Shown one piece after another: positions 37,538 to 51,356 of a stretch of DNA of 64,000 nt (position 1 is the first letter of the stretch; each line of letters begins with the position of its first letter). The stretch lies in contig JAREIK010011457.1 in NCBI GenBank assembly GCA_029783825.1, positions 15,001 through 79,000 of the forward strand, given 5' to 3'. The position numbers were made by a program, and so were the translations under genes. The DNA comes from Sapria himalayana (lineage: Eukaryota; Streptophyta; Magnoliopsida; Malpighiales; Rafflesiaceae). The notes under the pieces are model-generated. The model worked only from the letters and a program-made list of their open reading frames with translations. It had not been told where the DNA came from and made no database searches.

Positions 37538-40044
37538 TTTTTATAAAGTTTGTTTTATTATTAATACCATTTTTACAACCTATATCTACCTGTGGCCCTC
37601 TTACACCCATCTAACCTTTAACATACTAACTAGCATATAGAAATTTAAAGTTTTTCTCAAATAAGTATTTATTCATTTCAAAAATTAAACTAGAATAAGC
37701 TGCTCTAGTTTATCTAATTTTCGGCCCATCTTTTCATTAAACTGTTTTCGGTCCATCTTTCCGGCCCATCTTCTCGTTTAATTCAATGTATTGCTCTGCC
37801 ATTTCTTAAGATCAGCATCTATCCTCTCATCTCCCCGTGTCTCAAGCTCTGATATTCACGTTGCTCCCGAGTATTTTTCCTCTGTCGTCTTTCTTCTTAT
37901 ATACGCTCCAGTACCTGCAATATACAAGAAAACGAGCACGACTACAATAAAACTTCTCTACCCTATCCCCCCTTATCCCTTGTTATACATATACAATGTT
38001 TATTAATTTATTCTTTGCTTCCATTCTCTTTGCCATGCCTTAGGAGTGCTCTGTGTATACCAAGCTGCAGCAAGACTTAAAGCTCTCTGCATAACTCTCA
38101 AGATAAGACAGTACAATAAAAAATAGAAGATAAGTCAACCAAGTCAACAAAAAACCACAAGCACGTTGCCCACCATTCTGCAGTTCCTCTACGAGTGTTG
38201 AACACCCACAGGACCGGGTGATCAGTCAAGAGTGTCTGCCGTATCAACTCGAGAAGTAGGAAAAAAAACCATCAAAGTATGTTCTTGAATGGCAAAATAA
38301 ATATAAAAAAATGCATTATTTGACCTATTAATCAAATACGAAATTGACAATGAAAAACAAAAATCACCATTGCCAGTTTGCTATTTAAACATCTACAACC
38401 TGCAATATAAACATAGTTATACATGTACCTGAAAACCACTTCTTATGATGCTGCGCCACTGAGAAAAGAAGCTAAATTTTATTTTAGATTTAGTTCAGCC
38501 TCCACCCTTTATAATTCTAACATAAGATAAATCCATCTTATCTAATCTTACTAAACCCTTTAATTTTTTTCGGCATAGAATCCTCATCGAATTCTATTTC
38601 TCCTTTTTTTGAGCCTATCCTCGCCAGATTATCTGCTGGAGTATTTGCCTCTCTGTATATATGCATTATTGATGCATTTAGTTCATTTTTCAGCTTCGTT
38701 ATTATTTCTAATTCTTCTTCATATTTCCAAAGAACAATTCTTCCTATTACTAAGTTAAATAATAACATCGAGTCTACCTTTATTTGAATATTTCTATATT
38801 CCAGTTTTTTACATACATTTAAGCCTATTCTTAACGCCCTAATTTCTGAATGCAGGGCCGAGTCTGCTACACTAACCGAAGTGAAAGCTTTCATGACTGT
38901 GCCTTTAGAATCCCTTATTAACCCACCTCCCACGCTATTCCTGTATCCCTATTGTAACTTCCATCCGTGTTTAGGGAAAATTCTCCTTCAGGGGGCCTGG
39001 CCCAGCTTATACTTTTTGCCCAATATTGTTTAATAGATTTTATATTAAGGCCCCATTCCCTTTTCACTTTCTTATCTATAACTAATTTATCTACTATAAT
39101 GGGTTTATTATTTGATATGTTACTTATTTCCTGCTTAATTTCTTGTAATATATCTTTTGAGTTCATTCTTTTCCCTTCAAATCTACTCCTATTACGAGCT
39201 TTCCATAAACACCATATCACTACATGAGGTAAATTCTTATTGAGCCAATTTATAGTAGGGTTAGTGGAAGATGCCTTTCCCATTTTTTAATTCTTTCTAT
39301 TAGTCTCTCCTCTATATTACTAATTTGTACATATTCTTCAAGTTTCTTCCAAATTTCTACTGCAATTTTTCCTTTCGAGAATAAGTGGTCCATTGATTCT
39401 ACTTCTGCAAAGCAGCATTCACATCAGGACACTATTTCTATACCCTTTCTCTGCACATTGGTGTCCACAGGTAATGCATTTGATAATATTTTCAAGGCTA
39501 GCGAGCACATTTTCTGTGGGATACCTGCTTTCCAGACCCATTTTAATATGGGTTGAGCAGGTTTTTTTTTCGTAATCAACTCCTTCGCCAATTTTAGTGT
39601 GAAATTACCTTGTGGTGTGAGAGCCCATTTCCAACCACTCTTTTTTAGTATTGAGTGTGATTCTACTACCTCTTTATGTTTTTTCAGAGCCTTCCAATTA
39701 TTTGATACCTGCTTAAGCTCTCTGGTTATTTTCTGCTAAATATTTTGCCTTCATATAATTTGCCCAAAGGCTATCATTCTCAATCAGCCTCCACCATACT
39801 TTACAATCCCAGGCAGTGGCCATATCCTGTAAAGTGATTATTCCTAAACCTTCTTCAGCTTTTGGATAACATATATCCCTCCAATTTTTCCAGTGCATTT
39901 TTTGCTTCCCATCTTTTTTGCCCCATAAAAAATTTGACAATTCTGATTCTAATTTATTCAAGAATTTCTTCGGAGGATGTATTACATATAAGATATGCAC
40001 TAGTGTATTTCTTCGGAGGATGTATTACAAATATTTTGCTTCCC
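37538..40044 (-). mobile_element. 5'-truncated LINE (L1-like, RNase H bearing)
   Basis: A 2.5-kb insertion between two exact 20-bp target duplications. The minus-strand 3' end carries a short A8 tail next to the left duplication. About 1 kb of 3' untranslated sequence (37,538-38,537) follows the RNase H region. Only the C-terminal part of the ORF2 protein is present; endonuclease and most of the reverse transcriptase are lost by 5' truncation, typical of target-primed reverse transcription. The 5' junction holds short duplicated patches: 39,964-39,986 repeated at 40,007-40,029, and 39,900-39,914 repeated at 40,034-40,048. Confidence 0.92.
38538..40000 (-). pseudogene. LINE ORF2 C-terminal part: RT tail, zf-RVT, RNase H
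   Basis: From the right: SNFLWGKKDGKQKMHWKNW and PKAEEGLGIITLQDMATAWD are the end-of-RT segment of plant LINEs. 39,300-39,560 reads KWVWKAGIPQKMCSLALKIL and ESMDHLFSKGKIAVEIWKKL, a zf-RVT-like zinc-binding region with CC. 38,918-39,283 includes VIWCLWKARNRSRFEGK and the RNase H start LNTDGSY. 38,538-38,933 holds GGGLIRDSKG, HSEIRALRIGL, IKVDSMLLFNLV and ANTPADNLARIG, preserving recognisable RVT_3 catalytic positions. A frame change near 38,930 and a stop near 39,430 disable it. Confidence 0.88.
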
Positions 40045-42168
40045 ATCTGTCAATTTATTTGTTTATTTATCTCTCTAATTATTGATCTATTAGTCTATCT
40101 AACTATTTAACTATATATCAATCTAACTGTATATGTATTTATGTGCCTATCTATTTGTATATCTATTTGTCTATCTATCTATCTATCTATCTCTCCATTT
40201 ATCTATACATCTTTGTATCTATATATATATATATATATATATATTTATTTATTTATTTATTTATGTATTTATTTATTTTTATATTTATCATTTGATATAT
40301 CTATCTTTTTATCTATCTCTTTATTTATCTTCCTATCTTTCTTTATATCTATTTGTCTATCTATTTGTCTATCTAGCTGTCCATCTATATGTCTATCTAT
40401 ATATCTATATGTTTATATATCTATTTGTCTATCTATTTATCTAGCTATCTATATTTATATCTGTATATCTATTTATATATATATATATATCTGTATATAT
40501 ATCTCTATATCAATTTGTTTATCTAACTATCTATATGTCTGTTTGTTTATTTATCAAGGTGTCTATCGATCTAATTATCCATCTATCTTTAGATCAATCT
40601 ATACATCTATATATTTTTCAATCAATCAATCTATCTATCTATTTATCTATCAATCTATTTGTCTACTATTTATCTAATTATCTATCTAACTAGTTGTCAA
40701 TCTTTTTGTATATATAACTATCTCTCTCTCTATCTATTTGTCAATCTATCTATCTATCTGTTGATCTATCAGTCGATCTATTAATCTATCTATATTTCTA
40801 TCCATCTATCTATCTATCTATCTCTGTCTTTTAATTTGTCTAACTATTTGCCTATCTATTTGTCAATTTATATATATTTTGGTCTATCTATCTATTTATC
40901 TATCTATTTATCTATGTATATATCTATCTATCTATCACACTCTCTCTCTCTCTATCTGTCTATCAATCAGTCTATCTATTTGTCTCTCTATCTATCTAAC
41001 TATCTATCTATCTATATATATATATATCTATTTATCTGTCTGTATGTCTATATATCTTTCAATATATCGATATATTTTTATATTTATATGTCTATCTATA
41101 TATATATATATATATTTATCTATCTGACAATCTATTTGTCTATCTATATGTCTATCTATCTATATATATATATATATTAATCTATATGTATATCTATCTC
41201 TCTATCTATCTATATATTTATCTATTTGTATATCTATCTATCTATATGTCTATCTATCTGTCTATCTATCTGTCTATCTATCTATCTATATATCTATTTA
41301 TCTATATGTATGTCTATATATATTTCAACCTATCAATATATTTGTCTATCTATATGTCAATCTATTTGTCTATCTAATTATCTATCAATTTATCTATTTA
41401 TCTGACTATATATTTGTCTATCTAACTATCTATCTATATATTTATTTATCTATATATCTATCTATGTATATATCTATATATCTATATACCAAACTATATG
41501 TCTGTCTGTCTATCGATCTATATGTCTATCTATTTGTCTATTTGTCTATCTATCTATTTGTATATCTATATGTCAATTTATCTATTGGTTTTTTTGTTTA
41601 TATGTCTATCTATTTGTCGGTCTATATGTCTATCTATCTATCTATATATTTATATATTTGTCTATCTATCTATCTATCTTTTTATCTATCTGGTTTGTCT
41701 ATCTGTCTATCTATCTATCTATTTGTCCATCTCTCGATCTATTTTTCAATATTTCTATCTATCTGTCTATCTTTCTATATGTCTATCTTTCTGTCAATCT
41801 ATTCATGTATATGTTTGTTTATCTATCTATCTATATGTCTATTTATTTCTCTATATATCTATATATCTTTTTGTCTGTCTATCTTTTTGTCTATCTATAT
41901 GCTTATCTATCTTTATTTCTATCTGTCCACCTATCTATCTGTTTGTCTATCTGTCTATCTATCTATATGTCTATCTGTCTATCTCTCTATTTGTCTATCT
42001 GTTTGTCTATCTATCTGGCTTTCAGTTTCTCTATCTGCCTATCTATCCTTCCATCTTTCTTTCTATATGTTGATCTATCTATTTATCTATGTATCTATCT
42101 ATTTTTGTGTCTGTCTATCTGTCTATATATCTATACTCATCTTTCTGTCAATCAATCAATCTATCTAT
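40045..42168. repeat. CTAT array, segment 4
   Basis: Continues the array interrupted by the LINE; its first 20 bp are the second target-duplication copy. Pure AT tracts occur near 40,208-40,240. All overlapping long frames on the plus strand are Ser-Ile-Tyr-Leu repeat artefacts. It ends with TAT, the target duplication of CACTA element D. Confidence 0.97.
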
Positions 42169-42990
42169 CACTACTAAAAAATATGATAATACCAACTAAA
42201 ATACCGACCAAAAAATTTGGTCGGTAATTACTGACCAAAAACTGACAAGTTAGCGACCAAAAAACTATATTGAAACAAAAAATTTTATTAAACAAATTTG
42301 TGGCCAAAGACCGACCATAATTACCGACCAAATATTTTTGGTTAGAAATCAGTCTACATAGTGGGTATCGAACATATTACCGACCATTTAACAATCTATT
42401 ACTATAATTGGTCGGTACCATTTTTTTCCAAATTATTATTATCTTCGTACATACCAACCATTTACGACCAAATATATAGGTTGGTATTTACGGACCAAAT
42501 CACGGCCAATTTAGAGATCCAAAAAGGCGCATCGGAGAAAAATACTCTTGACCAAATTCTCAACCAACTATTGACAAAATATATTTGGTCAGGATTATGG
42601 TCTGTAAATTAGGAGGGAAATAGAAAAAAATATTCCTAACAAATTACCGATGATTTAACGACCAAAAATATATTACCATTAAGAATTGTCAATATAATGG
42701 TCATCCAATATATTTATAAGGTCATAATTACAGACCAAACTATCGGCATAATATTTAGGTTGGTAATTACTAACCTTTTCATGACTGAATACCCACCATA
42801 ACTCACGACCAAATGTTATTGGTCAGAAATTGGTTAGTAAATTAGGATAAAAATAGCTAATATAAATTGTTGACTAATTACCGACCATTTAACGACCAAA
42901 AATATATTAATATTAAAATTCGTCGGTAAAGTGGACTTCCAAATCCTTATAGATTTTTTATCACCGATCATTTACCAATCATAATTTTGG
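42169..42990 (+). repeat. 5' terminal and subterminal repeats of element D
   Basis: Repeated TACCGACCA, TTTGGTCGGTAA and ACGACCAAAAATAT in both orientations, many forming local palindromes such as GACCAAAAAATTTGGTC. Their clustering at the element end fits binding sites for the element's TNPA-type protein. Confidence 0.9.
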
Positions 42991-43499
42991 TCAGTTATTT
43001 TAATGTTTTAATTATTTGATTTGAAAATTATTTGTTAAGTCTTTTAACCCTAAATCTTCAAAATTACATCGTTTTTCTGAATTAGAGCTGACTGTAAGCA
43101 CAAAAATACAAACATTTTAATCTTTCTTCTGATTCAAGGTGAGTGTTTCTTTGTTCTTCTCCTTCAAATTGCATATAGACATCTTTGTCTCTCTAAATTA
43201 TATATAGATATTCAGAATTTCATTTTTCAGTAAATTTGGGTATTATGTTTTTTTTCTCCTCCTAATTTCTTAATTTTTGCTTCGATTTTTTTTTTAACCT
43301 AACATTATTTCGACACAAAACAATTAATTAAAGTTTAATTTTTCATTTTTTAAATTTTGTTCATCCACGGTTTATATTTTTAGGTTTTTAGTGATTTTGA
43401 TTTCAATTACATTATGTTTGCACCCAAATAATCTTAATGCTAATGCTTTATATTTATATAATCATATGATATTATATATAAATGTCTATACTTTAATAA
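42991..43499 (+). other. Leader of element D with probable splice donor
   Basis: Follows the subterminal repeats. A possible non-coding first exon ends at GATTCAAG, with a strong donor GTGAGT at about 43,140. If used, the intron would run through the satellite to near the tnpD start at 45,928. No TATA box can be picked out confidently in such AT-rich DNA. Confidence 0.45.
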
Positions 43500-45890
43500 A
43501 TATTATGATTTATGTTAAAACAAACTTTTAATTAATGTTAATCATAAATGTCTATAACAGTATATATAAACTTTTATACATTTATATAATCGAATAATAT
43601 TATGTATATATGTCTATACTTAAATATATATAAATGGATTATATTATAAATACACATTGATATGTTTATATAAACATATAATGTTTATAAATATCTATAC
43701 AAAATTTACATTTAACTATCCATTTATATATTTTCTTATATAACAATTATGTAATATTAAATTATAATACAATTTTATAAATATTTATATTACATATTTT
43801 TTTTATATAAATATAGAATATTAATAATGTTTATATAAATGTGATATATATACTATATAGTATTTATAAAAGTGTTACATTTAAATATAATATTATTTAA
43901 GTAACATTTATAAAAATATTTTATTCACAAATATTATATAGATACACATGTTTAATTATATAATCATATAAAAGTATTTATAAATATATTTATTATAAAG
44001 TTAACTACTTTTATAACTATATTTATAACTTTATATAACTAAATTTTAACTATATAATAATATATAACTATATGTATAATTCTATATAACTATATTTTAA
44101 AAAAATATATACTATATGTATACTAATATATAACTATATATAATTATATTTTACTAAATTTATACCTTTATAAATGTTAAATATAATTATATAAATATAT
44201 TTATATAATTATATTCTTGTATAAATATGTAACACTCTATATAATTAAATATAACTATATATGTAACTATATATACATATATGTATTCATATAATTAAAT
44301 TAAAATATTGGTTTATAACGTTGTATATATTTATGTATAACTACTTATCACTACTTGTATAAATATATTTATATATAACTATTTGTTTAATTATATATAA
44401 CTATCTATAACTATCTATATTATATGTAAAATAATTTATAACTATAAATAATTGTATCTTACTATCTGTATAATTTAAAAGTTTTATGCATAATAATATT
44501 TAAATATTAAATTTAAAGCTTATATTTAATATATATTTGTAAATAGTAGTATAAAAAAAGTATTTTACTATATCTATATCAATACATAATTATATGTATA
44601 AATATATAAAATTAAATGAAAAATATATAAACCTACATACATAAATATATTTTTAACTATATGTGTAACTATATGTATAATCAAATGTAACAATATTTAT
44701 AATTAATTGTATAACAACATACAAGATTTTGTTAAACTATATGTGTATAACTATATATAAACATTTGCATATCTATATAAATGTCTATATAATTATATAT
44801 TACTATATTTGTAACTGTATATACATTTATGTATTAATATAATTAAAGTAAAATATTTTTTTATAACGTTGTTTATATTTATGTATAACCACTAATAACT
44901 ACTTGTACTAATATATCAATATATAACTATATGTTTTATTATATATAACTATTTATAACTATATATATTATATGTAAAATAATATATAACTATAAATAAT
45001 TTATCTTACAATGTGTATAACTTAAAAAGTTTTATGCATAATTGTATTTTAATATTAAATTTACATCTTATATTTAATATATATTTGTATATAGTAGTAT
45101 ATAAAAAATTATTTTATTATATCTATACCTATACATAACTATATGTATAAATATAAAATATTAAATTAACAAATATATAAACCTACATGTATAAATATAT
45201 GTTTAACTATATGTGTAACTATATGTATAATTACATGTAACAATATTTTTAATTAAATGTATAACAACATACAAGATTATGTTAAACTATATGTGTATAA
45301 CTATATATAAATAATTGTGTAACTAAATAAATGTCTATATAATTATATATAACTATATTTTTAACTGTATATACATTTATATATTAATATAATTAAAAAA
45401 AATATTTTTTTATAACGTTGTTTATATTTATGTATAACCATTGATAATTACTTGTACTAATATATCCATATATAACTATTTATAACTATATATATTATAT
45501 GTAAAATAATATATAACTATAAATAATTGTATCTTACTATGTATACCTTTAAAAGTTTTATGCATAATTATATTTTAATATTAAATTTACATCTTATATT
45601 TAATATATATTTGTATATAGTAGTATATAAAAAATTATTTTACTATTCTATACCTATACTTAACTATATGTATAAATATATAAAATTATATAACAAATAT
45701 ATAAACCTACATGTATAAATATACATTTAACTATATGTGTAAGTATATGTATAATCAAATGTAACAATATTTATAATTACATGTATAATAACATACAACA
45801 TTATTTTAAACTATATGTGTATTACTATATATAAATATTTGTATATCTAAATAAATGTTTATATAATTATATATAACTATAATTAGAGAC
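43500..45890. repeat. AT-rich satellite with ~550-bp period in element D
   Basis: Built of short TATAACTATATG motifs organised into larger units. The landmark TATATTTAATATATATTTGTA recurs at about 44,521, 45,069 and 45,595, spacings of about 548 and 526 bp, with AAACCTACAT and AACAACATACAA landmarks at matching offsets. The left kilobase is more degenerate. The same unit occurs in element E. Confidence 0.88.
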
Positions 45891-45927
45891 AATTATTTAG
45901 TTAAATAAAATGATTTTTTTAACTAGT

Positions 45928-48900
45928 ATGGAAAAAGATCATGAATGGATGTACAAGGGTTTAATAGTGAATGGAATATTCTCTAATGAATGGGGGGATA
46001 AAGTTGATGAATATGTTGAGTTTGCTCTGAGGCATACTGAGTGTGTAAATGGTGGTATAGAAATAAGTTATCCTTGTATTTTAGTTAAATATCAGTTTAA
46101 AAAGTTTTAGAATGTTGAGACTGTGAAGATGTATTTGTATAGAAATGATTTTGTTGCAGATTACTATGTTTGGATATACCATGGTGAGAAGCAAGTCCAC
46201 CAGAGGTGTTCGAGTTCAGTACAGGTGTCAGTAAGTGAAACTGACCAAATGCTCTTGGATAATATTAATCACACTACATACCATAAAATGGTTTTTGATG
46301 TTGTGGGTCCTAAATTCAACCCGAATGATGACCCCAAAGCCGTGGCAAGGAATTTCTATGACATGATTCGAGTAGGAGACAAACCTATATATGAGGGAAA
46401 TTCTAAACATACTCAACTTTCTGTAGTCGTGAGAATGTTAGAACAAAAGTGCAAATACAGGTGTTTGCACGCATGGCTTGATGATATATATAAATTCATT
46501 CAAGAATTATTGCCAAAAGATAATCTGATGCCAATGGATTTCTACGGCACGATGAAGTTAGTTAGAGGCTTGGGATTACTTGTACAAGTCATTCATTGAT
46601 GTGCCAACAATTGTATGATATACTGGGGTGATGACAGTAACCTTAATAGTTGTAAAATATGTGTGCATGCTCGGTACACGCAAAAGGTTATGGGTTCTAT
46701 AAATAGAATGTATATACATAAGCTGAAGGTACCGTATAACAAGATGCACTATTTTCCATTAACATCAAGGTTGCAGAGATTGTATGCATCAACTGCTACA
46801 GCTAATGAAATGAAGTGGCATTCAGAGCATCATATGGAGGATGGTAAGATGTGTCACCCTTCTGATACCCCTACTTAGAAATATTTTGATGAGTGTTTTC
46901 CTGATTTTTCTTCTGAAGTACGAAATATTAGGCTAGGTTTATTTACTGATTTTTTAGCCATTTGGTCAATCTGGACAATAATATTCTTTGTGGCCTGTGG
47001 TGGTGACCCCGTATAATTTTCTTCCAGACTTATGTATGAATAAGGAATTTATGTTTTGGACTGTGTTAGTGTTGGAGCCTACGAATCCAAAGAAGAAGAT
47101 AGATCTTTTCTTGCAGCAATTAATTGAGGAGTTGAAAAGTCTTTATATTGTTGGGGTTCCAACTTATAATATTTCCAAATGAGAAAATTTTCAGATGCAC
47201 TCTACCCTCATGTACACCATAAATGACTTTCCAGCCTATTCTATAAAGTTTGGGTGAAGTACAACTGGTATGTTGGCATGTCCTCATTGTATGGAAGATT
47301 CTAATGCTTTTAGATTAATTAAGAGTGAAAAATAGTCATGGTTCGACAACCATCAGAAGTTTTTGCCCATTAATCATCTGTATCGACATAACACTAAAGA
47401 CTTCATTAAGAATAGAAAGGTTACTAAACAATTCCTGGTGGTTAGATCTGGGGTTAATATTCTATAGGAATTGAATAACTGAGGGTTGAGGAAGGTGATA
47501 TAAGTTGATGCTGGGGTTGTGAATGCAACTATATCTAAGACTTGTAGGTGGAATAAAAGAAGTATTTTCTAGGATATGCCCTATTGATATAAACACTTTC
47601 TCAGGCACAATCTTTATGTTATACATATCTAGAAGAATGTGTTTGACAATATTTTCAATATAGTGTTTAACATTCCAAAGAAAACTTAGGACACTTACAA
47701 GTCAAGAGATGAGTTGAATAAATATTATCATCATCCTCAATTTACAAAAAATATTGTCACAATTAATACCCTGATGTACCATTTTTTTTGAATAAATTAC
47801 ATAAAAAAATTGTGTTGGAGTGATAAAAAAACATAGATTTTCAGATGAGTATGCTTCTAATCTGGAAAGATGTCTGGATGCGAACAAACTTAAGATATTT
47901 GCCATGAAGAGTGATGATTATCACGTATTTATGCCTAGGTTGTAACAATTGCTCTTCGAGAATTCCTACCTAAAAGAATATGGGAGCTGATATGTGAGAT
48001 TTCTTAATTTTTCAAGCAACTAACTTTTTCTTCATTGACTGATGAGGAGTCGAAGAATTTGGATGAAAAAATTCTAGTTATCTTATGCAATCTTGAGAAA
48101 ATAATTCCTACTAGTTTTTTTGACTCAATGAAATATCTTCCAGTGCACTTGCCTTACGAAGCTAGAATTGATGGTCTTATCTATTATCATTGGATGTATC
48201 CTCTAGAAATGTAATATTAATTTACTAAACTAATTCTTTTCTATATATATATTTATATATGCACAAAAATGACTTGTAAATTTCAATAATCTTTTTGAAA
48301 TACTTAAAAAAAATAAAGTATGCAATAATGAATAAGGCTAAGGTTCAGGGTTCTATATCAATAGCTTTTATTATGGATGAGGCTGCAAAATTCGCATCAT
48401 TCTATTTCAAAGAATGAAATCCAACTCTTCCACTTAAGGAAAAGCAGAATGATGTTTATCTTTATGACAATGTGGATAATGATATGTTTGAAATTTTTAA
48501 GCCTCGGGGTAAAGCAATTGATGCTAAAGGGAAAAGGTATTTATCAGACTATGAATATACTACAGCTCATCTATATGTCCTAATGAATTGTCTAGAGGTT
48601 TAACCATTCAATGAATAAGTATTTCCTAATAGTCAAATGATATCTATTACGCATTATAATTTATTATTTCCTATCAATGTATCAATAATTTTTAATTTCT
48701 TTTTTTAGTGATTTTATTACAAAAAATGTAAATAGTTTCCAAACATGAATGAAGAAGTAATCAATGACGTGACAAAGAAAGAAAATTTTTCATTTTTTGA
48801 AAAATATATGTTTACTTATAATGAAAATCACAAAATAATTGTATTGTTCTAATAAAAATTTATAATTATAATCCAAACAATCTACTTAATTTTGATTACA

Positions 48901-49652
48901 GGTTCATAAGTGTGCAAATAAAATTTCCAATCATTTTTTTCGAAGTATACCAAGAGGTCCCCTAAGAGAGGTTAAAACATACAATGGTTACCGTGTGAAT
49001 GGTTTTAAATTTTACAATAAACCATATGATAGCTACTGTGCAACAGACAATACAAGAGTATGCATTAAAGGATCCATATACAATGAAACTAAATAGAGTG
49101 TTACTAGAGATTGATCGAAGTGATCGAGTTTGAATTTAAAGCCTTCCAAGTTAAAAAACTATGTTATTCAAATATGAATGATTCAATCCAACACCACATA
49201 TTAGTAGTGTTGTCCATCCTCGATATCAACTTGTTGATGTGTACAATAGAAAATGATTCAACAAGCATGAACATTTTGTATTAGTAGTACAAGCATCAAA
49301 AGTTTATTATTAAGAATATCCATGTAGGACCAGTGCTAGAAAGAATTGGAAAGCTATGTGCAAGATAAAAGCAATGGCTCAAATTGACATCTCTGCATCA
49401 CCAAGAACTAATTTTATAAAACTAGCTTTTCAAAATGATGCCAATTATGTTATAATCGAAGCTATGGTGGGGGATGAAGACATACTTTTAGTCGCATCTT
49501 CTGAGATGGATACAAGTGGGGAAGTACATGTTGTTGAAAATTTAATTGATTATGAGAAAGAAACGAGTGATGAAGAAGAGTTTGAAAATGATGTTACTAC
49601 ATTTGAAGAAGAAGCCGAACCAGATTTGGATGATTCTGATGATAATGAGTAG
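45928..49652 (+). pseudogene. CACTA tnpD-like transposase of element D, degenerate
   Basis: Starts MEKDHEWMYKGL (Transpos_assoc-like, 45,928-46,110). Stop codons at 46,108, 46,597 and 46,876 interrupt an otherwise continuous frame through RMLEQKCKYRCLHAW, MKLVRGLGL, IYWGDDSNLNSCKIC and LQRLYAS. A frame change near 46,960 leads to the Transposase_21 core (VVTPYNFLPDLCMNKEFMF, then DFPAYS). DUF4218-like sequence is around 48,060-48,210 (YLPVHLPYEARIDG, YYHWMYPLE). After a probable intron, 48,320-48,600 gives KAKVQGS, then FKPRGKAIDAKGKRYLSDYE and AHLYVLMNC. DUF4216-like PRGPLREVKTYNGYRVNGFK is at 48,940-49,080. The acidic C-terminus is at 49,356-49,652. It would be the catalytic transposase if repaired; as it stands it is dead. 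Confidence 0.9.
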
Positions 49653-50801
49653 GCAATGAGTTTTATGTTATTTTAATTGTTATTCATTTTGTTTATTGCC
49701 ATTCCCTTAATTGTTTTTACAGGTATGGCACGTGGATGCTGTTGAGGCCACACGTTGCAAGGTCATATGAATTATGGTATAGGCAGCATGGCCTCAGGTA
49801 TGACCAAAATAGGTAGAGGGTCATGGGTGGATGAGACGCCAGATTAGATAGAGAGAGTTGTGAATGTAATGCATCAGGTGAATGATCCACATAATGGTCA
49901 TGAGATTTTGATGAATGATCAAGAGATGTGAGAGAAAGAGGAGGGAGAGGATGGAGATGTTGAAGAGTCTTCCTAGAGCACACTACAGACGAGACTTTCC
50001 CAATTGCTCATTTTGATCCGATAATTGATAATTCGTAAGATATAAAACTCAACAAATGATTTATCAATTTATTAATTTATTTCTTACTTGCTAAAAATTT
50101 TTTATTACAAGATGAAGTTAGAGACATCTGGTTCTATTTATAGAGTTTCGATGCTAATTTTCAGGAAGTCCTTTAAAACTAATGGACATAATTAGAATTC
50201 ACTCACACATAGAGACCAATTGATGATTTGGAGAGAATTTAAGGTAAATATTACTACCTAAAAAATTTTTACATCTTTTATTTATTCATTTGTTCACTGA
50301 TTAAAATTGTTTATTTATAAATGTAGAAAATTTATAGGTGGACAAAGCCAAAGGAGTCGGTCAAAAGTATGTTCTACTAACATGATGCTAGTCAGTATAC
50401 AGACATCGTGTATGAGATCAAAAATAAATGGCTGAAGAAAAAAGAAAAAGATTTGAGTATCTCGAATCATGTTTTTGAGGAGTGGCATAACAGAAGAAAA
50501 GATTTGGATTATAATAAAAAGTGTGATAAACAGAGTGGCAATCCTTGCTCAGAGCACACTCGGGAGGGTAGTGGCCTTTATACACACACTTGTGGATCTC
50601 GCTCTATGCGTGAGCACGAATGAGCATTAGTATTATTTCTAATTTATACTTTTTATGTTTATTACTTTGTGAATTGTGTTCAATTATGCCTAAATTTTAT
50701 TTCTCATAGGGAAATTTTTTTCAATATAATTAACATATGTATTGTATATAATTATAGACACGCAAGGAGGGTAAGAAGCCCAATGCTCCTCGCTTATTCA
50801 G

Positions 50802-50824
50802 ACACACACACACACACACACACA
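50802..50824. repeat. (AC)n microsatellite within tnpA coding sequence
   Basis: About 11 AC repeats located where related proteins have a short Thr-His motif. The run encodes alternating Thr and His, so it looks like in-place expansion of a coding motif, with a frame break after it. Confidence 0.85.
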
Positions 50825-51345
50825 GAAAGGCTCATGATGATCAGACTTTCATTAATCAGAGATTTCATGTAGCAAATGTAAGTTTAAATAAAAAAAATAA
50901 TATTTTTTAGTTTGAATATAAATTGAAATACTTTTCGTACATTTTTATTAGGTGAGATATGAGGAATTGTTAGCTGCTACGATTCAAGCGTATTCCCAAT
51001 TTACTTCAAGTTCATGTGAAGGTGCAACATGCAGTTCCCATTCACCAGCTCCTCTAGTTGATGCGAAATCAGATTTGGTATGTGGTTTTTGATGGCAAAA
51101 AGAAGATGCTCGTCTATTGCATCGGTTCATCGAGATCATCATTCTACTCGCATAGATGACCAGACTATGAAGCTGAATTTTTACGACCAGTTTCGAATTT
51201 GGTCTCGAAGATGGAGGAATTTATGGATGAGATGTGAAATTTGATACAGTTTTAGTTGGCAGATACCGAGCAATGTATGATCGACTATGAGGATAATAGG
51301 GATGAGTTGCGTATGCATTTTGACTAACTTACAAAAAAGTTTCAT

Positions 51346-51356
51346 GGGGGGGGGGG
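51346..51356. repeat. G11 homopolymer
   Basis: Eleven consecutive G residues, very unusual for this AT-rich window. It lies in the 3' part of the tnpA-like gene and would give poly-Gly or a frameshift. It may be a sequencing-length error or a genuine slippage site. Confidence 0.8.

Noticed and set aside
38967..39575. Plus-strand frames of 60-86 codons over the LINE
   Set aside because: Antisense shadows of the LINE ORF2 fragment, which carries the RNase H and zf-RVT motifs on the minus strand.
36834..42227. Plus-strand open frames with Ser-Ile-Tyr-Leu patterns in the CTAT array
   Set aside because: Same repeat artefact on the opposite strand; several frames are open over the same interval.
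49717..49983. 88-codon minus-strand frame (MCSRKTLQHLHPL)
   Set aside because: Antisense to the tnpA-like gene of element D. No motif, and low-complexity Ser/His/Leu composition.
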